From Hydrogenophaga sp. NFH-34 (lineage in GTDB: Bacteria; Pseudomonadota; Gammaproteobacteria; Burkholderiales; Burkholderiaceae_C): 64,000 bases of DNA. Location: contig NZ_JACBGE010000016.1 in the NCBI RefSeq assembly GCF_021401345.1, positions 1-64,000 on the forward strand. The letters run 5' to 3'. Shown here one piece after another: positions 55,443 to 64,000 of the stretch. How positions within the stretch are numbered: the first letter of the stretch is position 1; each line of letters opens with the position of its first letter. The notes beneath the pieces were generated by a model, which worked only from the letters and a program-made list of their open reading frames with translations, had not been told where the DNA came from and did no database searches. The position numbers and the translations under genes are program-made.

Positions 55443-56558
55443 TCAAGCCAGGCCGCGCAAGGGGTGGGCGTGGGCGGGCCAGGGGCTGTCGAAGAACGCC
55501 GCCACGTCGGCGGCTTGTACCGCTTCGATGCGATCCGGATTCCAGCGCGGTTGGTGGTCCTTGTCCACCGCCAGCGCTCGGATGCCTTCCACGGTTTCGC
55601 TGGCCACGCCGGGGCGGAGGTGGAAACACCGGCGCACCATGTCGCGCTCCATGCGCAGATCCTCGGCCAGGCCCATGCCACGGGCACGGCGCACCTGTTC
55701 CAGCACCACGTGCAGCATCAACGGCGAGCGCTTGCGCAACAGCGCGGCGGTGTCGCGGGCCCAGTCGCTGCTACCCCCCTCCAGCGCCTGGACGATGACC
55801 ATCACGCTGTCCAGCGCGAAAACCCGGTCGATCTCGGCCAGCGGCCAGGCGGCAGGCGCCACGTTCTTGAGCGCATACGTGCGGCACCAGCGCTCGACCG
55901 CTTCGCCGGTTTCGAAAGGCGTGGTCCCGAGGCTTTCCCACAGCCCCACCAGCCGGCCGGTGTCCACCACGATGTCGGCGAGCCCGGCTGCCACCGCCTC
56001 GTTCGCACCCAGCACCAGGCCAGTGAGCGCCAGGTACTCACCAAGCCGCCCGGCGCAGCGGCTGAGGAAGAACCCCCCGCCCACGTCCGGGAACAGGCCG
56101 ATGTTGGTCTCCGGCATGGCCAGCCTGGAGCGCTCGGTCACCATGCGCAGGCTGGCCCCCTGGCTCACGCCCATACCGCCACCCATGCAGATGCCGTCCA
56201 TGAAGGCGATGTAGGGCTTGGGGTAGGTGTGGATCAGGTGGTTGAGCGCGTACTCCTCGGTGAAGAAGTCCTCGAGCGTCGGGTCGCCTGCCAGCGCCGC
56301 CTGGTGAAAGAAGCGGATGTCGCCCCCCGCGCAGAAGGCACCGAACGGCCCCTCCTTGCCCATGCCGCGGATCGTCACGGCCAGCACCTGGGCGTCATCG
56401 CGCCAAGCCAGCAGCGCGGCCGTGATGTCGCGCACCATGGCCAGCGACAGCGCGTTGAGCGCCTTGGGTCGGTTGAGGGTGAGGCAGCCAACGCGGCCCC
56501 GGACTTCAGCGACCACAAAGGCTTCGGGCGCGGACGGTGAAACGGCAGGGGTGTTCAT
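55443..56558 (-). CDS. Enoyl-CoA hydratase/isomerase, 3-hydroxyisobutyryl-CoA hydrolase-like
   Basis: 371 residues. Crotonase fold: LNRPKALNALSLAM, oxyanion-hole GAFCAGGDIRFF, ICMGGGMGVSQG, and the HIBYL-CoA hydrolase-type block AMPETNIGLFPDVGGGFFLSR. The length beyond ~260 residues and that block favour the hydrolase of valine catabolism over a simple hydratase. Monocistronic or paired with the downstream DMT gene. Confidence 0.85.
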   Translation of the reverse strand: MNTPAVSPSAPEAFVVAEVRGRVGCLTLNRPKALNALSLAMVRDITAALLAWRDDAQVLAVTIRGMGKEGPFGAFCAGGDIRFFHQAALAGDPTLEDFFTEEYALNHLIHTYPKPYIAFMDGICMGGGMGVSQGASLRMVTERSRLAMPETNIGLFPDVGGGFFLSRCAGRLGEYLALTGLVLGANEAVAAGLADIVVDTGRLVGLWESLGTTPFETGEAVERWCRTYALKNVAPAAWPLAEIDRVFALDSVMVIVQALEGGSSDWARDTAALLRKRSPLMLHVVLEQVRRARGMGLAEDLRMERDMVRRCFHLRPGVASETVEGIRALAVDKDHQPRWNPDRIEAVQAADVAAFFDSPWPAHAHPLRGLA

Positions 56559-56579
56559 GGCAAGGCTCCTCGGTGGTCT

Positions 56580-57605
56580 TTAGGGTCGGGGGCCATGGTG
56601 CCGGCCCTCGGATTGCAAAGTCTGGATACGTGGGGTGCCGCGCCGGCTGTGCCAGCCCAGCCACTCGTTGAGCACCAGGGCGGCGATGACCACACCACCG
56701 CCCGTGAGCACCGCATGACCGGGCGCTTCGCCCGCGCCCAGCCACGCCAGAAAAATGCCGAAAATCACCTCCAGCAGGGCCAGCAGCGAGACTTCCGGGG
56801 CCTTGAGTGCACGCGCGCAGACCACGGCCAAGGCACAAGGAATGGCCAGTTGGAAAAGACCCAGCAGCGCCAGCCAGGCAATGTCCTTCCCCGTGGCGTG
56901 GAAAGGCCAGGCCAGCGGCAGCGTCGCCAGGGTCGAGATCAGCGCACCCAGCAACACGGAAGGCACCAGATCGATGCGCTGCCCATGCGACTGGCTGCGC
57001 TGCACGACGGTCCAGTTGACGGAGGCGGCCACAGGAACGCAGGCGGCAATGAGCGTACCGGCCACCAGCGCCGAGGCGCTCACGCTGTCGTCCCGCAGCG
57101 CGCCCAGCCACTGTGCGCCGTACATGTAGACAATGCCCAGACCGGCGGCCACGATGGCGCCCCAGGTGCGCCAGGGCAGCGACTGGCCGATGGCAAAGCG
57201 AGCCACGAGTGCCGTCAGCAGCGGCGCGGCTGCCATGATCACCAGCACGTTGGCGACGCTGGTGAAGGTCAGCGCCAGCATGAAGGCGGTGAACATCACG
57301 CTCCAGCAGACACCGGAAATCCAGAAAGCCCGCGCACCAGGCTGCACGCCCCACAGGCGCTGCAAGCGCCCCGATGCCGGGTCATCCGGTAGCAGGCCAG
57401 CCGCGCGGTCGGCGGCTCGCCACCAGGGCAGGATCACCAGCAACGAGAGCGCGGTGAAGACACTGCGCCAGAAAGTCACCTCGAAACGCGCCGCACTTTC
57501 GAGTTGCCGTGCCACCACCCCGGCGATCGACCACATCAGGGTCACCGCCACCATGAGAAAGACCGCCTGGGTGTGTGTCAGGCGGCTGAGCAGTTGGAAC
57601 GGCAT
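56580..57605 (-). CDS. DMT-family (EamA) transporter
   Basis: 341 residues, about ten helices as two EamA repeats (FLMVAVTLMWSIAGVVARQL at the first helix; LLALLEVIFGIFLAWLGAGE near the ninth). Drug/metabolite-type exporters; substrate unknown. Followed by the hydrolase gene in the same direction. Confidence 0.88.
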   Translation of the reverse strand: MPFQLLSRLTHTQAVFLMVAVTLMWSIAGVVARQLESAARFEVTFWRSVFTALSLLVILPWWRAADRAAGLLPDDPASGRLQRLWGVQPGARAFWISGVCWSVMFTAFMLALTFTSVANVLVIMAAAPLLTALVARFAIGQSLPWRTWGAIVAAGLGIVYMYGAQWLGALRDDSVSASALVAGTLIAACVPVAASVNWTVVQRSQSHGQRIDLVPSVLLGALISTLATLPLAWPFHATGKDIAWLALLGLFQLAIPCALAVVCARALKAPEVSLLALLEVIFGIFLAWLGAGEAPGHAVLTGGGVVIAALVLNEWLGWHSRRGTPRIQTLQSEGRHHGPRP

Positions 57606-57633
57606 GGTGAGCTGCGCGGCGGGCGCCCGCGGG

Positions 57634-59460
57634 TCAAGCCTCCTTGGAGGCGCGCTTGCGGTCGTGTTCCTTCAGGTGACGCTTGCGCAGCCGCACACTC
57701 TTGGGCGTGATCTCGACCAGTTCGTCGTCGTCGATGAATTCCACGCCGTATTCGAGCGTCAGCTCGATGGGGGGCGTGATCTTGATGGTGTCTTCCTTGC
57801 CGCTGACGCGGAAGTTGGTCAGCTGCTTGGTGCGGGTGGCATTGACCACCAGGTCGTTCTCGCGGCTGTGGATACCGACGATCATGCCTTCGTACACCGG
57901 GTCACCGGCCTTGACGAACATGCGGCCGCGGTCGTCCAGCTTGCCCAGGGCATAGGTGAAGATTTCACCGTCGTCCATGGAGATCAGCACGCCGTTCTTG
58001 CGCCCGCCGATCTCGCCCTTGTGCGGCTCGTAGCCGTCGAAGATGTTGGCGATCAGGCCAGAACCGCGCGTCAGGTTCAGGAACTCGTTCGAGAAACCGA
58101 TCAGGCCCCGGGCCGGAATGCGGTACTCCAGGCGCACACGGCCGCGACCGTCGGGTTCCATGTTGACCAGTTCGCCCTTGCGTTCACCCAGGGCCTGCAT
58201 CACGCCACCCTGGTGGCCTTCTTCGATGTCGGCGGTGACCAGCTCGATCGGCTCGCACTTGACGCCGTCGATGTCCTTGAACACCACGCGCGGCTTCGAC
58301 ACCGCCAGCTCGTAGCCTTCGCGGCGCATGTTTTCCAGCAGGATGGTCAGGTGCAGTTCACCGCGGCCCGACACTTCGAAAATGCCGTCCTCGTCAGTTT
58401 CCTTCACGCGCAGGGCCACGTTGTGCTGCAGTTCCTTCTGCAGGCGGTCCCAGATCTGGCGGCTGGTCACGAACTTGCCCTCGCGCCCCGCCAGCGGTGA
58501 AGTGTTCACGCAAAAGTTCATGGTCAGCGTGGGCTCGTCCACCTTCAGCATGGGCAGCGGGCTCGGGTTGGCCGGGTCGGTCAGGGTCACGCCGATACCG
58601 ACGTCCTCAATGCCGTTGATCAGCACGATGTCGCCAGGGCCAGCCGCTTGCACCTGGATGCGGTCCAGGCCCTGGAAGGTCAGCACCTGGTTGACACGGC
58701 CCTTGAACTGCTTGCCGTCCGGGCCTTCCATCACCAGCACGTCCATCGCCGGCTTGATCGTGCCGGCGCTGATGCGGCCCACACCGATGCGGCCGACGAA
58801 GCTGTTGTAGTCCAGCGCGGAGATCTGCAGCTGCAACGGAGCGGAAGCGTCCCCGGTGTTCGGCGGCACGTGCTTGAGCACCGTGTCGAACAGCGCCGAC
58901 ATGTCCGGGCCCCACTGCTCACCCGGTTCGCCCTCTTCCAGCGACGACCAGCCGTTGATGCCCGAGGCGTACACCACGGGGAAATCGAGCTGTTCGTCGG
59001 TCGCACCGAGCTTGTCGAACAGATCAAAGGCGGCGTTGATCACCTTGTCGGGGTTGGCGCCGGGCTTGTCGACCTTGTTGACCACCACGATGGGCTTGAG
59101 ACCCAGCGCCAGCGCCTTCTTGGTCACGAAGCGCGTCTGCGGCATCGGACCTTCCTGCGCATCGATCAGCAGCACCACGCCATCGACCATCGACAGCGCG
59201 CGCTCCACTTCACCACCGAAGTCCGCGTGCCCCGGGGTGTCGACGATGTTGATGTGCGTGCCCTGCCAGCTCACGGCGCAGTTCTTGGCCAGGATGGTGA
59301 TGCCCCGTTCGCGTTCGATGGCGTTGTTGTCCATCACCGTGTCCACGACTTTTTCGTGGTCGGCGAAGGTGCCCGACTGGCGCAGCAGTTGGTCCACCAT
59401 GGTGGTTTTGCCATGGTCGACGTGGGCGATGATGGCGATGTTGCGGATCTGTTTGCTCAT
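57634..59460 (-). CDS. typA: Translational GTPase TypA/BipA
   Basis: 608 residues from ATG 59460 ([20 protein letters not shown]); upstream open frame is truB sequence. G1 [10 protein letters not shown]3 [13 protein letters not shown]4 VVNKVDKPG, then EF-G-like domains and the TypA C-terminal domain ([18 protein letters not shown]). Ribosome-associated GTPase in stress response and 50S assembly. The start overlaps truB by 4 bp. Confidence 0.96.
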   Translation of the reverse strand: MSKQIRNIAIIAHVDHGKTTMVDQLLRQSGTFADHEKVVDTVMDNNAIERERGITILAKNCAVSWQGTHINIVDTPGHADFGGEVERALSMVDGVVLLIDAQEGPMPQTRFVTKKALALGLKPIVVVNKVDKPGANPDKVINAAFDLFDKLGATDEQLDFPVVYASGINGWSSLEEGEPGEQWGPDMSALFDTVLKHVPPNTGDASAPLQLQISALDYNSFVGRIGVGRISAGTIKPAMDVLVMEGPDGKQFKGRVNQVLTFQGLDRIQVQAAGPGDIVLINGIEDVGIGVTLTDPANPSPLPMLKVDEPTLTMNFCVNTSPLAGREGKFVTSRQIWDRLQKELQHNVALRVKETDEDGIFEVSGRGELHLTILLENMRREGYELAVSKPRVVFKDIDGVKCEPIELVTADIEEGHQGGVMQALGERKGELVNMEPDGRGRVRLEYRIPARGLIGFSNEFLNLTRGSGLIANIFDGYEPHKGEIGGRKNGVLISMDDGEIFTYALGKLDDRGRMFVKAGDPVYEGMIVGIHSRENDLVVNATRTKQLTNFRVSGKEDTIKITPPIELTLEYGVEFIDDDELVEITPKSVRLRKRHLKEHDRKRASKEA

Positions 59461-60428
59461 GTTGCAGGTTCCAGGATTTGCTGTATTTCGGTGGGGCTCA
59501 GCAGCCGCCCCGGGATGAGTTCGCCGGCCTGGGTGTGGGCGCTGCCCAGCAGCACCGCGCCCGGACGGGTGGAATCGGCCGGCGGGCCGTACACGGCCAC
59601 ATGCGGCGCATCGGGCCAGGCACCCCGGCGGCGCATGCCGCTGAGAAAACGCCCGGCATTGTCGGCATCGAGCGTGACGCCCGTGTGATCGGCAAGCAAG
59701 GATTGCACCGGCAGCAGCCGCTGCAGGCGCTCGGCTTCGGGCATCGCCTCCAGCGCCTCGACCGTGAGGCACTGCTCGGTGCTGAAAGGGCCCGTCTGCA
59801 CGCGGCGCAGCATCGTGAGATGGCCACCGCAGCCCAGGGCCTCGCTCATGTCTTCTCCGAGCGTGCGGATGTAGGTACCCTTGGAGCAGCGCACGCGCAG
59901 GCGCAGGCTGGGGGCATCACCCTGCAACTGCATGTCCAGCAGTTCCAGGTCGTGGATGGTCACGCGGCGCGGCGCGCGCTCGACCGTTTCGCCCTCGCGG
60001 GCGTATTCGTAAAGGGCCTTGCCGTCCTTCTTGAGCGCGCTGTGCATCGGAGGCACCTGCTCGATCGGTCCGGTGAAACGGTCCAGCACCTCGACCACCT
60101 GCCCGACCGTGCAGGTCACCGGCCGCGTCTGGACCACCTCGCCCTCGGCGTCTGCCGTGCTGGTGCGCACGCCCAGGCGGACGACAGTTTCGTAGGTTTT
60201 GTCGGCATCCAGATGCAGCTGGCTGAACTTGGTGGCAGCGCCAAAGCACAGCGGCAACACCCCGGTGGCCAGCGGATCGAGCGTGCCGGTGTGACCGGCT
60301 TTTTCGGCGCGCAGCAACCACTTGGCCTTTTGCAAAGCCTGGTTGCTGGAGAAGCCCAGCGGTTTGTCGAGCAGCAGAACCCCGTGCACGGGGCGACGCT
60401 GCACCCGTGCACGAGGAGCAGCCGTCAT
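59457..60428 (-). CDS. truB: tRNA pseudouridine-55 synthase
   Basis: 323 residues. Catalytic Asp in [19 protein letters not shown]; further TruB motifs [11 protein letters not shown] and [14 protein letters not shown]. Makes pseudouridine 55 in the T-loop of tRNAs. Part of the infB-rbfA-truB-typA run; one base separates it from rbfA. Confidence 0.96.
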   Translation of the reverse strand: MTAAPRARVQRRPVHGVLLLDKPLGFSSNQALQKAKWLLRAEKAGHTGTLDPLATGVLPLCFGAATKFSQLHLDADKTYETVVRLGVRTSTADAEGEVVQTRPVTCTVGQVVEVLDRFTGPIEQVPPMHSALKKDGKALYEYAREGETVERAPRRVTIHDLELLDMQLQGDAPSLRLRVRCSKGTYIRTLGEDMSEALGCGGHLTMLRRVQTGPFSTEQCLTVEALEAMPEAERLQRLLPVQSLLADHTGVTLDADNAGRFLSGMRRRGAWPDAPHVAVYGPPADSTRPGAVLLGSAHTQAGELIPGRLLSPTEIQQILEPAT

Positions 60429-60429
60429 C

Positions 60430-60801
60430 TCAGTCCTCGTCCTTGGAACGGGAGGCCACGGCCTTGGCGATCAGGGCGTTCATGTCGGCCGCACGCTCGG
60501 TGGTGCGGTCGAACACGAAATGCAGCGTCGGCACGGTGTGGATGTGCAGGCGCTTGAACAGGCCGCTGCGCAGAAAGCCTGCGGCCGCGTTCAGGCCGTC
60601 GGCCGTCTCTTCCGGGTTGCCGGTCAACAGGCTGAAGAACACCTTGGCGTGCGCGTAGTCGGGGGTGACCTCGACCGCGTTGATGGTGACCATACCCACC
60701 CGCGGGTCCTTGAGTTCGCGCGCGATCAGCTCGGCCAGATCGCGCTGGATCTGGTCGGCCACGCGGAACCCGCGGTTGGGAACGGAGGATTTCTTCGCCA
60801 T
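60430..60801 (-). CDS. rbfA: 30S ribosome-binding factor A
   Basis: 123 residues with a KH-like fold ([42 protein letters not shown]). Needed for 16S rRNA 5' maturation. Three bases after infB. Confidence 0.95.
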   Translation of the reverse strand: MAKKSSVPNRGFRVADQIQRDLAELIARELKDPRVGMVTINAVEVTPDYAHAKVFFSLLTGNPEETADGLNAAAGFLRSGLFKRLHIHTVPTLHFVFDRTTERAADMNALIAKAVASRSKDED

Positions 60802-60804
60802 GGT

Positions 60805-63675
60805 TTACAGCGTCCGGGCGATTTCCTTGACCTCGAAGAACTCCAGCTGATCACCTTCCTTGATGTCGTTGTAGTTCTTGAGTTTGATACCGCACTCGAA
60901 GCCTTCGCGCACTTCGCGGACATCGTCCTTCATGCGCTTGAGCGATTCGAGTTCGCCCGTGTAGATAACCACGTTCTCGCGCAGCAGGCGGAAATGCGCG
61001 CTGCGGGTGACGAAGCCCGAGGTGACCATACAGCCGGCCACGGTACCGATCTTCGAGGCCACGAACACGGTGCGGATCTCGGCCGTGCCGATGTCTTCCT
61101 CGCGCTTTTCGGGCGCCAGCATGCCCGACATCGCCGCTTTCAACTCGTCCACGGCGTCGTAGATGATGTTGTAGTAGCGGATGTCGACATCGTTGCCCTC
61201 GGCCAGCTTGCGCGCCCCGGCTTCGGCCCGCACGTTGAAGCCGATCACGATGGCGCCGGAAGCGATAGCCAGGTTGACGTCGGACTCGCTGATGCCGCCC
61301 ACACCGGCATACACCAGTTGCACCCGCACCTCTTCGGTGGAGAGCTTGAGCAGCGACGTCGAGAGCGCTTCCTGCGAACCCTGCACGTCGGCCTTGACGA
61401 TGATGGGCAGGGTCTTGACCTCGCCCGCCGACATGTCGGAGAACATGTTCTCCAGCTTGGCGGCCTGCTGCTTGGCCAGCTTGGTGTTGCGGAACTTGCC
61501 GGCGCGGTAGGTGGCGATTTCACGGGCTCGGCGCTCATCGGCCATGACCATGAATTCGTCGCCCGCCTGCGGCACCTCGGCCAAGCCCTGGATTTCCACC
61601 GGGATCGACGGGCCGGCTTCCTTGGCCGGCTTGCCGTTCTCGTCGAGCATGGCGCGCACGCGGCCAGAGGTCTGGCCTGCCAGCACCACATCGCCCACCT
61701 TGAGCGTGCCGGACTGCACCAACACGGTGGCCACGGCGCCACGGCCCTTGTCCAGACGTGCTTCGATCACCAGGCCCTTGGCCATGGCATCGACCGGCGC
61801 CTTGAGCTCCAGCACCTCGGCCTGCAGCAGCACCTGCTCCAGCAGATCGTCGATGCCCATGCCCGTCTTGGACGACACGGCGATGAAGGGCGAATCGCCA
61901 CCGAACTCTTCGGGCACGACTTCTTCGGCCACCAGCTCGGCCTTCACACGCTCGACGTTGGCGTCCGGCTTGTCGGCCTTGGTCATGGCCACCACGATGG
62001 GCACCCCTGCCGCCTTGGCGTGCTTGACCGCTTCCTTGGTCTGCGGCATCACACCGTCATCGGCGGCGCAGACCAGAATCACGATGTCGGTCGCCTGCGC
62101 ACCGCGAGCCCGCATGGCCGTGAAGGCCTCGTGACCCGGGGTGTCGAGGAAAGTGACCATGCCCCGCGGCGTGTCGACGTGGTAGGCGCCGATGTGCTGC
62201 GTGATGCCGCCAGCTTCGCCCGCCGCCACCTTGGCGCGGCGGATGTAGTCCAGCAGCGAGGTCTTGCCGTGGTCGACGTGGCCCATGACGGTGACAACCG
62301 GCGCGCGCGGCGCCTGATCGGCATCGTGGTGCGCCATTTCCTCTTCGGTGAAAGCCTCCGGATCGTCCAGCGCCGCCTGCACCGCCTTGTGGCCCAGTTC
62401 TTCGACCACGATCATGGCCGTGTCCTGGTCCAGCGGCTGGTTGATGGTGACCATCTGGCCCAGCTTCATCAGGTGCTTGATCACCTCGGACGACTTCAGC
62501 GCCATCTTGTGCGCCAGCTCGGCCACGGTGATGGTTTCGGGCACGTGGATTTCCAGCTGCTTGAACTCGGTCGGTGCTGCGAAGGACGACTGGTCGCGGC
62601 TGTCGCGATCACCCTTGCGCCCGCCGCGCGGACCCGAGCGCCAGTTGCCCCGGCCCGACGAGGTGTCGCCCCGGGTCTTGATTTCCTTCTTCTTGGCAGC
62701 GTCGTCTTTCCAGGTCGAAGACAGGTTCTCCGACTTGACTTCCTTCTTGCCACCTGCACCGGCGGCCGCGCCAGCGGTCGCACCGGCCGGCTTGGCCGCG
62801 CCCGGCGTACCGGCGGGCTTGTGCAGCGTGCCCTTGATGCCGGCCTTGGCTTCGGGCGGCGGCTCCGGCTTCTTGGCCACCAGCGTGCGTGCCGGTGCAG
62901 CCATCATCGCGCGGATGTTGGCCGCTTCGGCCTCGGCCTTGCGGCGGCGCTCCAGCAGTTCGGCGGCGCGCTGCTCTTCCAGGCGCTTCGCTTCGGCGGC
63001 TTGGTCTGCCTGGGCCTTGGCGGCCTGGGCACGGGCTTCTTCCTGCGCCTTCTGGCGGGCTTGGGCCTCGGCCTGATCCGATTCGGAAGCGGGCGCGGCC
63101 TTGCTGGCAACCTGTTCGGCGGCCTGGGCCTGGCGGGCCTTTTCCTGGGCCGCAGCCTCTGCTTCTGCAGCCTGGCGGGCCAGTTCGGCCTGACGGGCTT
63201 CTTCCGCTTCGCGCTCCTGGCGTTTGCGCGCCAGCTCTTCTTCCTGACGGCGCAGCAGTTCGGCCTGGCGGCTGGCTTCCTCTTCCCGGCGTGCCAGTTC
63301 GGCCTCGTCGATCACGGGTGCCGCTGGCGCTACCGCCACGGGCGCGGATGCCTCAGCCGGTGCGGACGGCTCGTCGTCGCGCTTGATGAAGGTGCGCTTC
63401 TTGCGAACCTCGACCTGGATCGTGCGAGCGCGCCCGGTGGCATCGGCCTGCTTGATTTCGGTCGTGGACTTCTTGACCAGCGTGATCTTCTTGCGCTCGC
63501 CCCCGGCCGTGCCATGCGCGGCCTTGAGGTGTTGCAGCAAAGATTGCTTGTCGGCTTCAGTGACGGTGTCGCCGCCCGAGCCCTTGGTCACGCCTGCCGC
63601 AGCCAGTTGTTCCAGCAGCAGGTTGGTGGGGCGATTCAGTTCGGCAGCGAGTTCAGCGACGGTGGTACTTGTCAT
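60805..63675 (-). CDS. infB: Translation initiation factor IF-2
   Basis: 956 residues. N-terminal IF2_N subdomain ([21 protein letters not shown]), a long Ala/Glu/Arg-rich coiled linker (about 115-300), and the G domain ([29 protein letters not shown]). Then domains II-IV to EVKEIARTL. Delivers fMet-tRNA to the 30S subunit. The strong linker repeat gives long but meaningless open frames on the opposite strand. Confidence 0.97.
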   Translation of the reverse strand: MTSTTVAELAAELNRPTNLLLEQLAAAGVTKGSGGDTVTEADKQSLLQHLKAAHGTAGGERKKITLVKKSTTEIKQADATGRARTIQVEVRKKRTFIKRDDEPSAPAEASAPVAVAPAAPVIDEAELARREEEASRQAELLRRQEEELARKRQEREAEEARQAELARQAAEAEAAAQEKARQAQAAEQVASKAAPASESDQAEAQARQKAQEEARAQAAKAQADQAAEAKRLEEQRAAELLERRRKAEAEAANIRAMMAAPARTLVAKKPEPPPEAKAGIKGTLHKPAGTPGAAKPAGATAGAAAGAGGKKEVKSENLSSTWKDDAAKKKEIKTRGDTSSGRGNWRSGPRGGRKGDRDSRDQSSFAAPTEFKQLEIHVPETITVAELAHKMALKSSEVIKHLMKLGQMVTINQPLDQDTAMIVVEELGHKAVQAALDDPEAFTEEEMAHHDADQAPRAPVVTVMGHVDHGKTSLLDYIRRAKVAAGEAGGITQHIGAYHVDTPRGMVTFLDTPGHEAFTAMRARGAQATDIVILVCAADDGVMPQTKEAVKHAKAAGVPIVVAMTKADKPDANVERVKAELVAEEVVPEEFGGDSPFIAVSSKTGMGIDDLLEQVLLQAEVLELKAPVDAMAKGLVIEARLDKGRGAVATVLVQSGTLKVGDVVLAGQTSGRVRAMLDENGKPAKEAGPSIPVEIQGLAEVPQAGDEFMVMADERRAREIATYRAGKFRNTKLAKQQAAKLENMFSDMSAGEVKTLPIIVKADVQGSQEALSTSLLKLSTEEVRVQLVYAGVGGISESDVNLAIASGAIVIGFNVRAEAGARKLAEGNDVDIRYYNIIYDAVDELKAAMSGMLAPEKREEDIGTAEIRTVFVASKIGTVAGCMVTSGFVTRSAHFRLLRENVVIYTGELESLKRMKDDVREVREGFECGIKLKNYNDIKEGDQLEFFEVKEIARTL

Positions 63676-63706
63676 AGGTGGGGTTCTCCGCTCGTTCCTC
63701 CTGGGT

Positions 63707-64000
63707 TCAGTGCGATGCCGGCGTTTCGTCGCCGCTGAACCAGTGCGCGCGGGCCTTCATGATCAGGGCCGTGGCTTCTTCGGGGGTTTGACCGGTGATG
63801 TCAGTCAATTCGTCGGTGGCCAGGTCGGCCAGTTCGTCGCGCGTGTGCACGCCACCGTCCGCCAGTTTGGCGATCAGCTCGGGCGTGATCCCATCGAGGT
63901 CTCGCAGGTTCTGCGACACCTCTTCCACGCTTTCTTCCTTGGCGATTTCCATCGTCAGGAGCACATCCTTGGCGCGGGCGCGCAGCTCGTTGACCGTGTC
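63707..64000 (-). CDS. nusA: Transcription factor NusA, C-terminal part (cut by window edge)
   Basis: The frame runs off the right edge and ends at 63707. It encodes the acidic-repeat/HhH part ([47 protein letters not shown]) found at the end of proteobacterial NusA. Located 31 bp upstream of infB, the conserved nusA-infB order. Confidence 0.92.
   Translation of the reverse strand, partial: DTVNELRARAKDVLLTMEIAKEESVEEVSQNLRDLDGITPELIAKLADGGVHTRDELADLATDELTDITGQTPEEATALIMKARAHWFSGDETPASH

Noticed and set aside
60322..63738. 1138-residue open frame opposite infB and rbfA
   Set aside because: Opposite-strand shadow of the Ala/Glu-rich IF-2 linker and GC-rich codons; composition is His/Gly/Leu-rich with no family resemblance.

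Overview
The window looks like a chromosome segment of a GC-rich betaproteobacterium, most likely Burkholderiales/Comamonadaceae (Hydrogenophaga- or Acidovorax-like; inferred from gene order and protein style, not from a search). It holds the right-hand part of a large integrative and conjugative element (ICE) and the core chromosome next to it. The boundary is the 3' end of guaA near 48420: a tyrosine integrase lies immediately downstream of guaA, and everything to its left is accessory DNA. The left end of the element is outside the window.

Layout. (1) 1-10056: conjugation module on the + strand with virB5, virB8, virB9, virB10, virB11 and virD4, an OmpA-like lipoprotein, an LPD7-domain protein and a DUF1173 protein. 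Several genes overlap by 4 bp; no virB6 lies between virB5 and virB8. (2) 10236-20177: a tightly overlapping defence-type operon hsdR-hsdM-DUF1016 nuclease-hsdS (with a long C-terminal extension)-SMC/Rad50-like ATPase with a CxxC hook. (3) 20209-23844: relaxase and MobC-like gene on the - strand facing a stbABC-type operon on the + strand. The ~300 bp between them holds palindromes and three 31-bp direct repeats and is the best oriT/stb-site candidate. (4) 23949-28982: ICE maintenance genes on the - strand (DUF932, ssb, radC-like, large parB) with GC-rich noncoding gaps and two good terminators.

(5) 29372-38664: arsenic resistance cluster with gapdh, arsJ, arsR, an ArsI/CadI-like VOC protein, thioredoxin-type arsC, acr3, glutaredoxin-type arsC, arsH, a DASS transporter, an ArsP-type permease and a mini-thioredoxin. 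Together these cover arsenate reduction, arsenite efflux, the 1-arseno-3-phosphoglycerate efflux route and organoarsenical handling. (6) 38643-44188: - strand metal/redox genes (CDF exporter, OsmC, CcdA, membrane thioredoxin, truncated rhodanese fused by deletion to a truncated phoX, a second CDF with a duplicated metal-binding N-terminus), with a divergent CadR/PbrR regulator and its MerR-type promoter. (7) 44211-46620: an IS66-family element. (8) 46788-48420: integrase, its repeat-rich control region and the guaA attachment site.

(9) 48421-64000: core genome. guaA, guaB, DUF4124 protein, rnfH, ratA, smpB, a small lipoprotein with an ECF sigma factor and putative anti-sigma factor, an enoyl-CoA hydratase/HIBYL-CoA hydrolase, a DMT exporter, typA, truB, rbfA, infB and the C-terminus of nusA. 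No rRNA, tRNA or CRISPR array was recognised.
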